DNA from: Acidobacteriaceae bacterium
GTDB lineage: Bacteria; Acidobacteriota; Terriglobia; Terriglobales; Acidobacteriaceae
Assembly (NCBI GenBank): GCA_003139095.1
Contig: PLHW01000062.1
Span: 159,530-223,529, forward strand
DNA: 64,000 nucleotides
Reading direction: 5' to 3'
Below, piece after piece: positions 1 to 8,700 of the stretch. The number at the start of each line of letters is the position of its first letter. The first letter of the stretch is position 1. Made by a program: the position numbers and the translations under genes. A model generated the notes under the pieces. The model worked only from the letters and a program-made list of their open reading frames with translations. It searched no databases and was not told the DNA's origin.

Positions 1-2
1 AA

Positions 3-368
3 ACGTTTGAGAAGCCGACGCCGCGAAAAGACCTGACGTTTGGACCGCGGCCGATGAACATGCCGGGCACGCGGACGGTTTCGCGTTGCGCGGAGTGCGG
101 GGCGCTGCTGGAGAATTTGAGTGAGACATTCGGGCAATGCCCGAAGTGCGGGTTTGATCTGCATTCGTGCAAGCAGTGCGAGCACTTCGACCCTTCGAGC
201 CGGTTTGAGTGCAACCATCCAATCCCGGCGAGGATCTTCCCAAAAGACAAACGCAATGAATGCGCGTTCTATTCAATCCGGGTGAGGCTGGAGAAGGAAA
301 CGTCGAGCCAGCGGGCGCAGCGGCCGAACGACGCGCGGCAGGCATTTGAGAATTTGTTTAAGAAATAG
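3..368 (+). CDS. Zinc-ribbon protein, 5' end outside the window
   Basis: The frame is open to the left edge, so the gene probably starts upstream; internal ATGs lie at 54 and 60. The protein carries a CAECG...CPKCG pair (a classical four-cysteine zinc ribbon) followed by a second cysteine cluster (CKQC, a cysteine about 11 residues on, and a CAFY cysteine near the middle), so it may bind two zinc ions. The C-terminus ends in a short helical segment (ARQAFENLFKK). No enzymatic domain is visible. It resembles small zinc-ribbon proteins of unknown function; a role in protein or nucleic-acid binding would be a guess. A 7-bp repeat array follows 9 bp after its stop codon. Confidence 0.7.
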   Translation, partial: TFEKPTPRKDLTFGPRPMNMPGTRTVSRCAECGALLENLSETFGQCPKCGFDLHSCKQCEHFDPSSRFECNHPIPARIFPKDKRNECAFYSIRVRLEKETSSQRAQRPNDARQAFENLFKK

Positions 369-377
369 TGCGCGGTC

Positions 378-405
378 AGCTGGCAGCTATCAGTCCTCAG
401 GCAAA
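378..405 (+). repeat. Degenerate 7-bp tandem array
   Basis: Four units on an exact 7-bp register: AGCTGGC, AGCTATC, AGTCCTC, AGGCAAA. The second unit is identical to the unit repeated four times at 63921-63948. The array lies just behind the stop codon at 366-368. Confidence 0.55.
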
Positions 406-427
406 GCCCACAGTGCCAGTGCCACAT

Positions 428-1156
428 TTATGGCTTTTGGGTTGGGCGCAAAAGAATTTCGCTGGCGAAGGATTGCGGGGATTGCGTCACGAGCATAGCT
501 ACGGCGTGAGCGACATCGCCGGCTTGCAGCATTCTCTCCGTTTTCTTTCCTTCGTGCGGGCTGAGATCCGTATTGACCGAGCCGGGGCAGATGACCGCGA
601 CGCGGATGTTGTGAACGCGCAATTCCTCGGCTACCGAATAGCTCAGGCCATTGAGACCCCATTTGGAGGCCGCGTAGGCGGCGCCGCCGGGAAGGGCATT
701 CTTGCCGGCGAGGGACGAAATATTAATGATGTGTCCGCTCTGGGCGCGGATCATGAGCGGAGCGAAGCCGCGAATCATGTAGTAGACGCCGCGCAGATTG
801 GTGTTCATGGTGCGATCCCAGGCCTCGGGCGCGAGTTCGTGGAGAGGCAGTTGCGGTTCCATGATGCCGGCGTTGTTGACGAGGATATTGAGGCGGTTAA
901 AGGTGCGTTGGACGCGGTCGGCGAGGGATGTGACCGAGGCGAGATCGGTGACATCGCACTCGATGATGGAGCACTGATGGCCGTTGTTTTGAATGGCGGC
1001 GGCGGTGGTTTCGAGAGCGGCGCGGGTACGGCCGCAGAGGACGGTGCGGGCTCCGAGTTCGGCCAACTTGCCGGCGATGGCTGCGCCGATGCCGCGGCCT
1101 GCGCCGGTGACGACTGCGACCTGCCCCGCGAGTGGTTGGGTTGCGCTTTCAGTCAT
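428..1156 (-). CDS. Short-chain dehydrogenase/reductase (classical SDR)
   Basis: A 242-residue classical SDR. Near the N-terminus it has the cofactor motif TGAGRGIG, then NNAG after strand 4, a catalytic serine in ISSLAG and the YAASK tyrosine-lysine pair, and a PGSVNT segment behind it. An R after the glycine motif (CGRT) suggests NADP preference. Length and motifs match 3-oxoacyl-ACP reductase-like enzymes, but substrate cannot be read from sequence. I chose the ATG at 1156 rather than 1168 because a GGAG sits 6 nt upstream of it. The gene stands alone, convergent with the zinc-ribbon gene. Confidence 0.85.
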   Translation of the reverse strand: MTESATQPLAGQVAVVTGAGRGIGAAIAGKLAELGARTVLCGRTRAALETTAAAIQNNGHQCSIIECDVTDLASVTSLADRVQRTFNRLNILVNNAGIMEPQLPLHELAPEAWDRTMNTNLRGVYYMIRGFAPLMIRAQSGHIINISSLAGKNALPGGAAYAASKWGLNGLSYSVAEELRVHNIRVAVICPGSVNTDLSPHEGKKTERMLQAGDVAHAVAMLVTQSPQSFASEILLRPTQKP

Positions 1157-1364
1157 GACGGACTCCATGGAAAATCAGGTCGGATTGTGGCAATGTCCAT
1201 TTTGCGTCATCCGTTCTGCGTCACTCATTTTGCATCATCCAGGCTGCTCCCAGGGTTCATTGTAGGCCGGTGTTTTTTGTGTGTGGAGCGGATGCCGGGA
1301 TGGGAATCCGGGTGCCAGGAATCCGGCATCCAAGTTGCCAAGGAGGGAAACGTGCGCAACTCCC

Positions 1365-1393
1365 TTGCCTAAGCGAGAGTACATCCTTATAAT
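1365..1393 (+). promoter_or_regulatory. Sigma70-like promoter for the exported protein at 1562
   Basis: TTGCCT (1365-1370), a 17-bp spacer and a perfect TATAAT (1388-1393). It implies a leader of about 160 nt before the ATG at 1562. I see nothing else convincing in the 405-bp gap 1157-1561 apart from short CAT/CGTCA-rich near-repeats around 1195-1240. Confidence 0.65.
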
Positions 1394-1561
1394 CCGCTCA
1401 CCGGACTAATCTTAAGCCGCGCCGGTCTGGATGCGGCCAAGGTTTTGCGGGAGCAGGCCCATGGACCGGCAAGCTACTCCATGGTGAACCCCGGCGCGCA
1501 GATCGCCTGCCGGGCAGTACGTGAATCCCAGCTTTCCTATTAGATCGAAGGAGTCAGAGGA

Positions 1562-2944
1562 ATGAAGAAAATCGTTCTTGCGATGTTGCTGGTAGCCGCA
1601 ATTACCGCCGTCGCGCAAACGGCGCAGGCGCAGAGCCAAGCGACCCCACAGTCCAGTGCAGCGCCTGCGCAAACGGCGCCGCAAAAGAAAGAGATCAAAG
1701 ATCCGGCCGAATACAACGCTTACGTTGGGGCGATTCAGCAAACGGATGCGGCAGCGAAGGTCAGCGGCCTGGAGGCTTTTCTGACACAGTATCCCAACAG
1801 CGTGATGAAGGAAGATGCTCTGGAACTGCTGATGGGCGCCTACGAGCAGGCGGGAAACGCGGCGAAGACGGACGAGACGGCGCAGAAGGTTTTGCAGGCG
1901 AACCCGTGCAATCTGCGGGCGCTGGCGTTGCTGTCATTCACCAAGCGCGCGATGGCTGAGGCAGGCCAGAATGCGGCGCAAAATTTGACCGAGGCCGGGC
2001 AGTACGGCGAGCGGGGCTTGCAGTGCGTGCAGACGGCAACCAAGCCGGCGGGCACGTCGGACGCGGATTTCGACAAGCTGAAAAAGGAAACCTCGGGAAT
2101 TTTTAATGGCGCGGCGGGAATCGCGGCGTTCCAGACGAAAAATTATCCGAAGGCGCAACAATATCTGCAGGCGGCGGTGGATGCCGATCCGCCGGACGTG
2201 AGCAGTCTGCGGGACGTGTATCCGCTGGCGCTGGCGTACCTGACGCCGCCGATTTGTCCGCCCCCGGCTCCGGCTGGCGGCGACGCTGCGGCCGCTGCCG
2301 CGGCGAACACAGCGTGCTCGGGCCCGGACAAAGAAACGGCTGGGTTGTTCTACATCGCACGCGCGTCGGCCCTGGCGCAGGGAGCGGGCAAGGCACAGAT
2401 CGCGAAGTTTGGTGCGAGCAAATACAACAAGTTTCATGGCAGCACCGAGGGCTGGGACGATCTGCTGGCGAAGGCCGCGACCGCTACTTCGGCCCAAGGC
2501 ATCACTATCACGCAGTATGTTCCGCCGACTCCGGCGCAGCAGTGCGCGGATTTGCTGAAGACCAAGAAGGTGGAAGAGATGGCGTTTGCGGAGTGGGAAC
2601 TGTGCCTTTCCGAGGGAGCGCCGGCGGATGTGGACAAGGTGTGGACGACGCTGAAGGGCAAGCCTCTGCAAATGGTGGCGCAGGTGATGAGCATCGAATC
2701 GCCAAAGGAGTTGAAACTGGCGGGCAGCTCGGACGACATCGATGCGAAGCGGGCCGACATCGATCTGGGCTTTGCGGCGGCGATTCCGGTGAAGGACCGG
2801 CCGAAAGAGGGGGCGGATCTGCAGTTTGAGGGGACGCCGACTTCTTATGTGCCGAAGCCATTTGTGATGACAATGAGCGATGGCGCACTGCTGGTGAAGG
2901 CTCCGCCGAAGAAGCCGGCCGCGACGCACAAGAAGGCGCAGTAA
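1562..2944 (+). CDS. Exported TPR-like protein of unknown function
   Basis: 460 residues beginning with a clear signal peptide (MKKIVLAMLLVAAITAV, cleavage near AQAQ), so the product is exported to the periplasm or outer membrane. The mature part is alanine-rich and helical. Residues about 60-130 and 185-230 look like TPR-type helical hairpins (FLTQYPNSVMKEDALELL; YPKAQQYLQAAVDADPP). The region around 235-260 is rich in P/A and contains paired cysteines. The C-terminus is lysine/proline-rich (PPKKPAATHKKAQ). An AAGGAG lies 8 nt before the ATG, and a strong promoter and terminator frame the gene, so it is probably a single-gene transcript. Function unknown; a scaffold role is only inferred from the TPR-like fold. 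Confidence 0.8.
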   Translation: MKKIVLAMLLVAAITAVAQTAQAQSQATPQSSAAPAQTAPQKKEIKDPAEYNAYVGAIQQTDAAAKVSGLEAFLTQYPNSVMKEDALELLMGAYEQAGNAAKTDETAQKVLQANPCNLRALALLSFTKRAMAEAGQNAAQNLTEAGQYGERGLQCVQTATKPAGTSDADFDKLKKETSGIFNGAAGIAAFQTKNYPKAQQYLQAAVDADPPDVSSLRDVYPLALAYLTPPICPPPAPAGGDAAAAAAANTACSGPDKETAGLFYIARASALAQGAGKAQIAKFGASKYNKFHGSTEGWDDLLAKAATATSAQGITITQYVPPTPAQQCADLLKTKKVEEMAFAEWELCLSEGAPADVDKVWTTLKGKPLQMVAQVMSIESPKELKLAGSSDDIDAKRADIDLGFAAAIPVKDRPKEGADLQFEGTPTSYVPKPFVMTMSDGALLVKAPPKKPAATHKKAQ

Positions 2945-2965
2945 GCGCGCGGTTGCGGAAGTTGA

Positions 2966-2996
2966 AAAAGGGCGGCCCCAAACGGGCTGCCCTTTT
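2966..2996 (+). terminator. Rho-independent terminator, probably bidirectional
   Basis: A 13-bp stem (2966-2978 with 2984-2996, one G-U pair) closes a 5-nt loop. The stem starts with AAAA and ends with TTTT, so it can act on both strands. It follows the stop at 2944 by 21 bp. Confidence 0.85.
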
Positions 2997-3079
2997 GCAT
3001 TGGTTAAGAGTTGGGGCACGCACCTGGCTCGGTGGAAGAGGCGCCTCCCGACAATCGACGTGAGAGCGTCTGAAACGGT

Positions 3080-3358
3080 CTAGCGGACCTGTTTTCGGTC
3101 AAGTGAAAAGGGGCGCGCGCTGCGCGGTGGGCGCTTGACGCCGGCGCGCAGGGAGCGGACGTCGATTTTCAGTTCCTGCATGGTGCGGCTGAGGGTGTTG
3201 CGGTGCATGCCCAGTTCGCGGGCGGCCTTGCATTGGTTGCCGCGATTCTCTTCGAGCACGGTGAGGATGAAGCGCTTTTTGAATTCGCGAACCGCCTCGG
3301 AATAAAGAATGTTGCTTTTGTACATCTGAAGGACGAGCGCTTCCAGTTGATCTTTCAC
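3080..3358 (-). CDS. Fis-family helix-turn-helix protein
   Basis: 92 residues with a C-terminal-type Fis/HTH_8 domain: a helix (FILTVLEENRGNQCKAARELG) followed by the recognition helix MHRNTLSRTMQELKID. This is the DNA-binding module found at the end of NtrC-type activators and in Fis; no AAA+ or receiver domain is present, so it is a stand-alone DNA-binding protein. The start is GTG at 3358 with GAGG 5 nt upstream. It is the last gene of a purC-cvpA-HTH run on the minus strand (47 bp behind cvpA) and is likely co-transcribed. It may be a nucleoid-associated or local regulator; targets are unknown. The basic tail (KRPPRSARPF) may add nonspecific DNA contacts. Confidence 0.8.
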   Translation of the reverse strand: MKDQLEALVLQMYKSNILYSEAVREFKKRFILTVLEENRGNQCKAARELGMHRNTLSRTMQELKIDVRSLRAGVKRPPRSARPFSLDRKQVR

Positions 3359-3405
3359 TGCGGCCTCATTTCCGCACCTTCACGGACAAACTTGCCGATA
3401 CTGGA

Positions 3406-3963
3406 TTACTTGGACGGACCGTTTGGCGTTGGGCGATTGCTGTCCACCGCCGAGGGCGCGTGCCGCAAATAATCCAGTCCCTGGTAAAAGCGAAGGCGCA
3501 ATTCTGACGGTGCGAGCCAGATCACCGCCCTTCCGCCAACCAGGAAATAGGGAGCCAATTGAGAATTCGCCAGCCACTTTTCGGCGGGCGCGAAGGCGGC
3601 GACTGATAGAAGGACAATCGCCACGACCAAAGCGCCGCGCAGCAACCCCAAGGCGGCTCCCAGAATACGATCAATCGTGCTTAAGCCGGCTTTCTTCATC
3701 GCCCAGCGCGCGATTCGTCCGGCGAAACCGGCCAATATCAGAACCGCGAAGAAGATGATGAGAAAAGCAGCAATTTCGCCGACCCACGGCGACTTCAAGT
3801 AAATTGCGAACCAACTCGCCAGACGCTGGTACTGCCAGGCGGCTAACAGGTATCCGACGACCAGACCGGCCAAGTGAAAGGCCTCGTGGAAGAAGCCTTC
3901 AATGGCCGCGCCGATCACCGAAAATGCCAGAAATGCCAGGATGATCCAGTCGGCAACGCTCAT
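3406..3963 (-). CDS. CvpA-family inner-membrane protein
   Basis: 185 residues with about four hydrophobic segments: residues 4-22, 28-46, 65-85 and 100-125. The pattern (VADWIILAFLAFSVIGA, then GFAGRIARWAMKKAGLSTIDRILGAALGLLRG) is typical of the CvpA/colicin V production family, where the arginine-rich loop followed by a glycine-rich helix is the most conserved part. Start chosen at ATG 3963 rather than the TTG two codons earlier. It lies 28 bp behind purC. In E. coli cvpA is linked to purF, so linkage to a purine gene fits the family. CvpA proteins affect envelope stress survival in enterics; the molecular role is unresolved. Confidence 0.85.
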   Translation of the reverse strand: MSVADWIILAFLAFSVIGAAIEGFFHEAFHLAGLVVGYLLAAWQYQRLASWFAIYLKSPWVGEIAAFLIIFFAVLILAGFAGRIARWAMKKAGLSTIDRILGAALGLLRGALVVAIVLLSVAAFAPAEKWLANSQLAPYFLVGGRAVIWLAPSELRLRFYQGLDYLRHAPSAVDSNRPTPNGPSK

Positions 3964-3991
3964 AGCCAAAGTTCCGGAGCGAGCGTGACGA

Positions 3992-4903
3992 CTAGACTTC
4001 CAACTCGCGTCCCGTCAACTGACGATACGCCTCGAGGTACTTTTCGCTTGTCCGTCGCGCAACCTCTTGAGGGAGGGCAGGCGCGGGCGGTTGTTTGTTC
4101 CAGCGAATTTCTTCGAGGTAATCCCTTACATATTGCTTGTCGTACGAATTTTGCGCTTTGCCCGGTGAATACGTGTCGGCCGGCCAGAAGCGCGAGGAAT
4201 CCGGTGTGAGAACTTCATCCGCCAGGGTGATGCCCCTGGCGGTCATGCCAAATTCAAACTTGGTGTCGGCAATGAGAATGCCGCGCTGCCGCGCGTAGTC
4301 AGCGGCTTTTCTATAGATGCTCAAAGTGAGATTGCGGAGCTGATGGCTCAGGCCGGGATCGACGAGCTTGCACATTTCTTCGAACGAGATGTTGATGTCG
4401 TGGCCGGTGGTGGCTTTGGTGGCGGGCGTGAAGATCGGCTCGGGGAGCTGATCCGATTCCTTCAGGCCGAAGGGCAGCTGAATGCCGCAAACCGTGCCGC
4501 TGGCTTTGTACTCTTTCCAGCCAGAGCCCGAGAGATAGCCGCGCGCGACACACTCGACGGGAAACATCTGGGCGCGGGCTACCATCATGGAACGGCCGCG
4601 GAGTTCGTCGGCGTGCTTGCGAACCGCCTCAGGGTAGCGGCTTACGTCGGCGGTGACGAGATGGTTGGGGACGATGTCCTGGAGAAAGTCGAACCAGAAA
4701 AGCGAAAGCTGAGTGAGGACGCGGCCCTTGTGGGGAATGCCGGTTGCGAGCACGTAGTCGAAGGCGGAGATGCGGTCGGTGGCGACGAAGAGCAGGTGGT
4801 CGCTGTCGAGGTTGTAAACGTCGCGGACTTTCCCGCTGGCGAATAACTCCAGATCGGTATAGTCGGTTTCGAGAAGAACGGGGTCTAGAATTTCGGGGCT
4901 CAT
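3992..4903 (-). CDS. purC: Phosphoribosylaminoimidazole-succinocarboxamide synthase (SAICAR synthase)
   Basis: Catalyses ATP-dependent ligation of CAIR with aspartate in de novo purine synthesis. The 303-residue product has the family's nucleotide-binding start (FASGKVRDVYNL), the ATDRISAFDY motif, the VECVARGYLSGSGWKEY block, FTPATKA, and the IADTKFEFG and DEVLTPDSSRFWP motifs near the C-terminus. It belongs to the longer plant/yeast-like form (about 300 residues) rather than the short form of about 240. The possible upstream TTG at 4963 lies inside a -35 box, so ATG 4903 is the start. It is the first gene of a purC-cvpA-HTH operon. Confidence 0.97.
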   Translation of the reverse strand: MSPEILDPVLLETDYTDLELFASGKVRDVYNLDSDHLLFVATDRISAFDYVLATGIPHKGRVLTQLSLFWFDFLQDIVPNHLVTADVSRYPEAVRKHADELRGRSMMVARAQMFPVECVARGYLSGSGWKEYKASGTVCGIQLPFGLKESDQLPEPIFTPATKATTGHDINISFEEMCKLVDPGLSHQLRNLTLSIYRKAADYARQRGILIADTKFEFGMTARGITLADEVLTPDSSRFWPADTYSPGKAQNSYDKQYVRDYLEEIRWNKQPPAPALPQEVARRTSEKYLEAYRQLTGRELEV

Positions 4904-4935
4904 GATCAAATTTAACCGGGAGAAAACTGACGCGT

Positions 4936-4963
4936 ATTTTATTCGCCGTAGCGGATTTGTCAA
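4936..4963 (-). promoter_or_regulatory. Promoter of the purC operon
   Basis: On the minus strand, a perfect TTGACA (4963 to 4958), a 16-bp spacer and TAAAAT (4941 to 4936). Transcription would begin about 25 nt before the ATG at 4903, which settles the purC start. No PurR-type or riboswitch structure was recognised between promoter and gene. Confidence 0.75.
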
Positions 4964-5205
4964 CGCCTTCCGTCACGGGGCTCAGGTTGGGTTGGAAGCC
5001 GCAGGAAGGAAAAGAGTTGACAGTTCCAGTGTACGCGAGAATGGGCGTCTGGCAGGCGGTTTGGCGGATTATGAGTGTGGAAAAACTGAGGAAGGTTCTG
5101 GAAAAAAAGGCGGCGAGTTTTTCAAGGAAACAAGCAGAAAAATGGCGGGTACGTCAAGGGCGAAGTGAAATTTTTCTTTCTGCGCGGAATCCTGAAGAGA
5201 TTTCT

Positions 5206-5490
5206 TCAAAACCGGCTGGGCCACTTACGGGCGGCGTGGAAAACAAGCAGCAACTCTACAGTGTCTTCGCGCACGCGGTAAGGAACGATATACGGAGTGC
5301 CGGAAACCACCAGCTCCCGAGTGCCGGCTACGCGCCCGGGTCGGCCTGAAGCGGGAAACCGTTTCAGAATTTCGACCGCAGTAAGAATCGCCGCAACGGT
5401 TCGGTCGGCAGCGGCGGGACTTTCTTGCGAGATGTATTCGGCCTCGGCAATCAGGCTATCGAGGGCTACTTCCAGCCACTTAACGCGCAC
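5206..5490 (-). CDS. ParE/RelE-family toxin
   Basis: 94 residues with the ParE/RelE toxin fold signature: an N-terminal helix pair (LEVALDSLIAEAEYISQESPAAADRTV), a central FPASGRPGRV turn, then the strand run (ELVVSGTPYIVPYRV, VELLLVFHAARKW) ending in the family's characteristic H-x-x-R-x-W/F. Family members either poison gyrase (ParE) or cleave mRNA on ribosomes (RelE); the HAARKW ending and lack of RelE catalytic basics favour the ParE side, not proven. The start is GTG at 5490, 11 bp inside the antitoxin gene, so translation is coupled. Confidence 0.88.
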   Translation of the reverse strand: MRVKWLEVALDSLIAEAEYISQESPAAADRTVAAILTAVEILKRFPASGRPGRVAGTRELVVSGTPYIVPYRVREDTVELLLVFHAARKWPSRF

Positions 5491-5728
5491 GGCGCGTCCA
5501 TCGCTTCAGCCTTTGCTCTACTTCCTTGTCGCTGGCAAACTCACCGCGATCAGCCGCGGCAATCGCCTTCTTGATTTCATTGATTTGCCATTCGTTCACG
5601 GAAACATATTCCTGAATCGCCTGGGCGGCTACGAAGGAGCGGCTCCGGTTCATCGATTTGGACAAACGGTCGAGCCGGTTTTTGAGTTTGGCATCCAGGC
5701 GGAGCGTGAGAACCGAAGATTCAGACAT
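5480..5728 (-). CDS. Ribbon-helix-helix antitoxin (CopG/ParD-like)
   Basis: 82 residues. The N-terminus (SVLTLRLDAKLKNRLDRLSKSMNRSRSFVAAQAIQEYV) is a standard ribbon-helix-helix DNA-binding domain: an alternating strand, a helix, and an S-R-S turn before helix 2. The C-terminal half (INEIKKAIAAADRGEFASDKEVEQRL) is the toxin-wrapping segment found in ParD/RHH antitoxins. It precedes and overlaps the toxin gene, the usual order. RHH antitoxins repress their own promoter, and the promoter here is studded with TGTATA(C) boxes. No Shine-Dalgarno is present before the ATG and the predicted leader is only about 5 nt. Confidence 0.9.
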   Translation of the reverse strand: MSESSVLTLRLDAKLKNRLDRLSKSMNRSRSFVAAQAIQEYVSVNEWQINEIKKAIAAADRGEFASDKEVEQRLKRWTRRAR

Positions 5729-5730
5729 AA

Positions 5731-5768
5731 TGTATACATTGTATATCAGTTGTATACGGACTGGTCAA
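5731..5768 (-). promoter_or_regulatory. Toxin-antitoxin promoter with TGTATA operator boxes
   Basis: On the minus strand TTGACC (5768-5763), a 17-bp spacer and TATACA (5745-5740). On the plus strand TGTATA occurs at 5731, 5740 and 5751; the outer two extend to palindromic GTATAC centres exactly 20 bp apart, two helical turns. One box is in the spacer, one is the -10 itself, one lies between the -10 and the start codon. This is the expected layout for RHH autorepression. Confidence 0.75.
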
Positions 5769-5799
5769 TCCAGAATTTAACACGGTTCAAGCACATCTC

Positions 5800-8700
5800 C
5801 TATGCGGCGCCGAACCTGACGGACACCAGTTTTGAGATGCCTGGCTCCTGCATGGTTACGCCGTAGAGGACCGGGGCGATGCTCATGGTCTTCTTGCTGT
5901 GCGTGATGAGGATGAACTGCGTTTCGAGGCTCATCTCACGCACCAGTTCGGTGAAACGGCCGATGTTGGCCTCGTCGAGGGGGGCGTCCACCTCGTCGAG
6001 AATGCAGAAGGGGCTGGGTGTGTACTGGAAGATGCCGACCAGCAGCGCCAGAGCCGTGAGCGCCTTTTCGCCGCCGGAGAGCAGAAGAACATTCTGAAGT
6101 TTTTTGCCCGGGGGCGAGGCGACCACGTCAATGCCGCTCTCCGCGCTGTTTTCGAGATCGGTGAGGCGCATGAAGGCGTCGCCGCCGCCAAAAAGTTTGC
6201 GGAAGGTGGACTGGAAGTTGGCATTGATTTTGTGGAAGGCCTCTTCGAATTTCTGGCGCGAGACCTGGTCAATCTCTTTGATGGTGGCAGTAGTGTTCTG
6301 GATGGCGTCGATCAAATCCTTGCGTTGGGTTTCGAGGAACTGATGGCGCTCGGCGGTCTCTTTGTATTCTTCGAGGGCCATCATGTTGACGGGGCCCATG
6401 GCGTCGAGGCGAGCGCGCATGTCGCGGTTGGACTGATCGGCGGCGGCGAGTTCTTCGCCGATGAGGGGAGCAATCGTCGCGTCGGCCAGGAGCACGGGAG
6501 GTTCAATGCCCAACTCGTTGAGGCAGGTATCGGCGAGGTGTTGGAGGTCTGACGCGAGCTTGGCGGCCTGCGCCTGAAGCTCACCGCGGCGGTCGCGAGC
6601 GGAATCGAGTTGCTGGCGCGTTGTGCGGAGGAGTTCTTCGATTTCAGAGAGGCGCAGGCGAAGCTGTTCCGACTCGCACTGAAGAAGATCCTGCCGCGTC
6701 TCGCAGACGTTGCGCTCCGATTCGAAGTCGACGAGTTGCGCGGCGAGCTGAAGATTTTCTTCCTGGCGCCGGGCGATCTCCTCGTGGGCGGATCGCATTT
6801 GGGTTTGCAGGGCGGTTGCGCGTTCCTGCATTTCGGCGGCGACGGTTTCAATGCGCTGCAGAAGCGCGCTGGCGGAACGATGGCGCTCCAGGAGCGTGGC
6901 GACGCGGGCGGAGCGTTCGGAGATGGTTTCCGCCGCGAAGTCGCGACGGGCGCGCAGGGCAGTGAGTTGATCGTGGCTCGCGGCCAGTTGAGCCTCGAGC
7001 GCGACCTTCGATTCCTCGATCGCCGCCAGTTCGGACTGGCAGGATGCGATAAGTCGATCCTGTTCCTGGCGCTCGGAAGCGAGCCGATCAAGTTCGCGCG
7101 CGATGATTTCGATGCGCTCGCGGACACGCGTCATCTCGCCATCCAACTGCTGGAGCAAATGGCCGGAACTCATGGCCTGCTTTTCGGCGTCGCGCTTCTC
7201 TTCTTCGAGGCGATCGAGCAGGGAAGCATGCTCGCGAATTTCGCGGCCCAGGGTGAGCGCCAGAATCTCTTTCTCGCGCAGGGCGCGCTCGAGTTCGTCG
7301 AGCAACTGAACCACGTCGCGCAGCTCGCGCTTCATGGAGAGCGGGCCTTCGCTGCGCTGCTTGCCGCCGGTCACGGTGACGTTGTGGAAGCACTCGCCGG
7401 ACTGCGAGAGGAAAAAAGCGTCGGGGCTGGAGAGGGCAAGCTCGCGCCCAACGCTCGCATCAGGCACGATGTAGCCGTTGCCGAGCTTGGGGAGAATGAC
7501 TTCGAGCGATTTGCCGAAGCCGTTGAGCACGCGGATCGAGTTCTTAAGTGGAAGAACGGTATCGTCGGCGGGCGCGTAGTGCGTGCTCTCATCGGCGACG
7601 AAAGAAAATTTCGCCTGCGAATCTTCGGGATGAACGAGGAAGGTGGCGCGGCCATCGACATCGGAGCGCAGGAGGCGGAGGCCTTCATCGGCGGCGTCCC
7701 AGCTTTTGACGACGATGTAATTCAATTCGTCGCGCAGGAAGTCTTCGACGACGCGCTCGTAGCGCGGCTCGACCTCGAGGAAGTCGGCGAGGACGCCGGC
7801 GGGCATGTGTCCGCCTTGGAGGGCGCCCGACTGGAATAGACGGCGGACGGACTCGGTCGAATAACCGTGCTCGGCAATGATGGCTTCGAGGGAACCTTTT
7901 TTTCCGAGGGCGGTGGCGTATTCGGAGCGGATGGAATCGAGGTGGTGCTTGGTGTCCGTCTCATGGGCGCGCTTGGCCGCGAGCGTTTCGCGCAGGCTGG
8001 TGAGCTCGGCGAACAAGCCGCTGACGCGCTGGGAAACATTTTCGAACTCGAGCGCGAGCTGTCCGCGCTGGCCTCCGAAAGCTTCGGACTGTGTGAAGGC
8101 CGTGGCTTGTTCGGCGCGCAGGCGCTGCTCTTCGCGATCGATGCCGGCGAGGCGCTCCTGCCACTGCGTGAGCTGGTTGCGAAGGTGAGAGGCGTGGCCG
8201 ACAGCTTCGAGGATTGAAGCGCGGCAAGACTCCTGCCCGCGTTCGAGAGCGGCCAGATCGGAGGTGGCGCCCGTGGCTTCCTGCTGCGCGAGCGCGAGCT
8301 CCTGCTGGGCGGAGGCGAGGTCGGCGGCGGCGGAGTCGAGGAGGCTGCGATGTTCGGCGCGCTCGGCTTCCAACTCCTGCAAACGCTGCGTCGCCTGCGC
8401 CAGTTCCGCTTCAGCAGAGGTGGTGCGCAGGGACAATTCGGCGGAGCGCTCCTCATTGGTGCGGATGCGCGCTTTGCCGCGGTCGGCATCGATGGCGATC
8501 TGGCTTAGGCGGTCGCGATTTTCGCGCGCCTCGGTTTCGATGGCGTAGCCGCGCTGGGTGCGGTCGGCGTGCTCGGCTTCCGATTGCTGGACGGCATCGG
8601 TCAACTCGTGAATCTGCTCGCCGAGTTCGTGGACCTGCGTGTTGAGCGAAGCGTTTTCGCGATCCATTTGCGTGAACTTGCTGGCGAGGACCACACGCAG

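Noticed and set aside
4903..4963. An N-terminal extension of purC from the TTG at 4963
   Set aside because: The TTG lies within a perfect TTGACA box with a matching TAAAAT downstream, so transcription starts after it.
6610..7839. Plus-strand frame of about 400 codons opposite smc
   Set aside because: It lies wholly within the coiled-coil coding part of smc, which has biased codons. There is no independent promoter, RBS or protein family.
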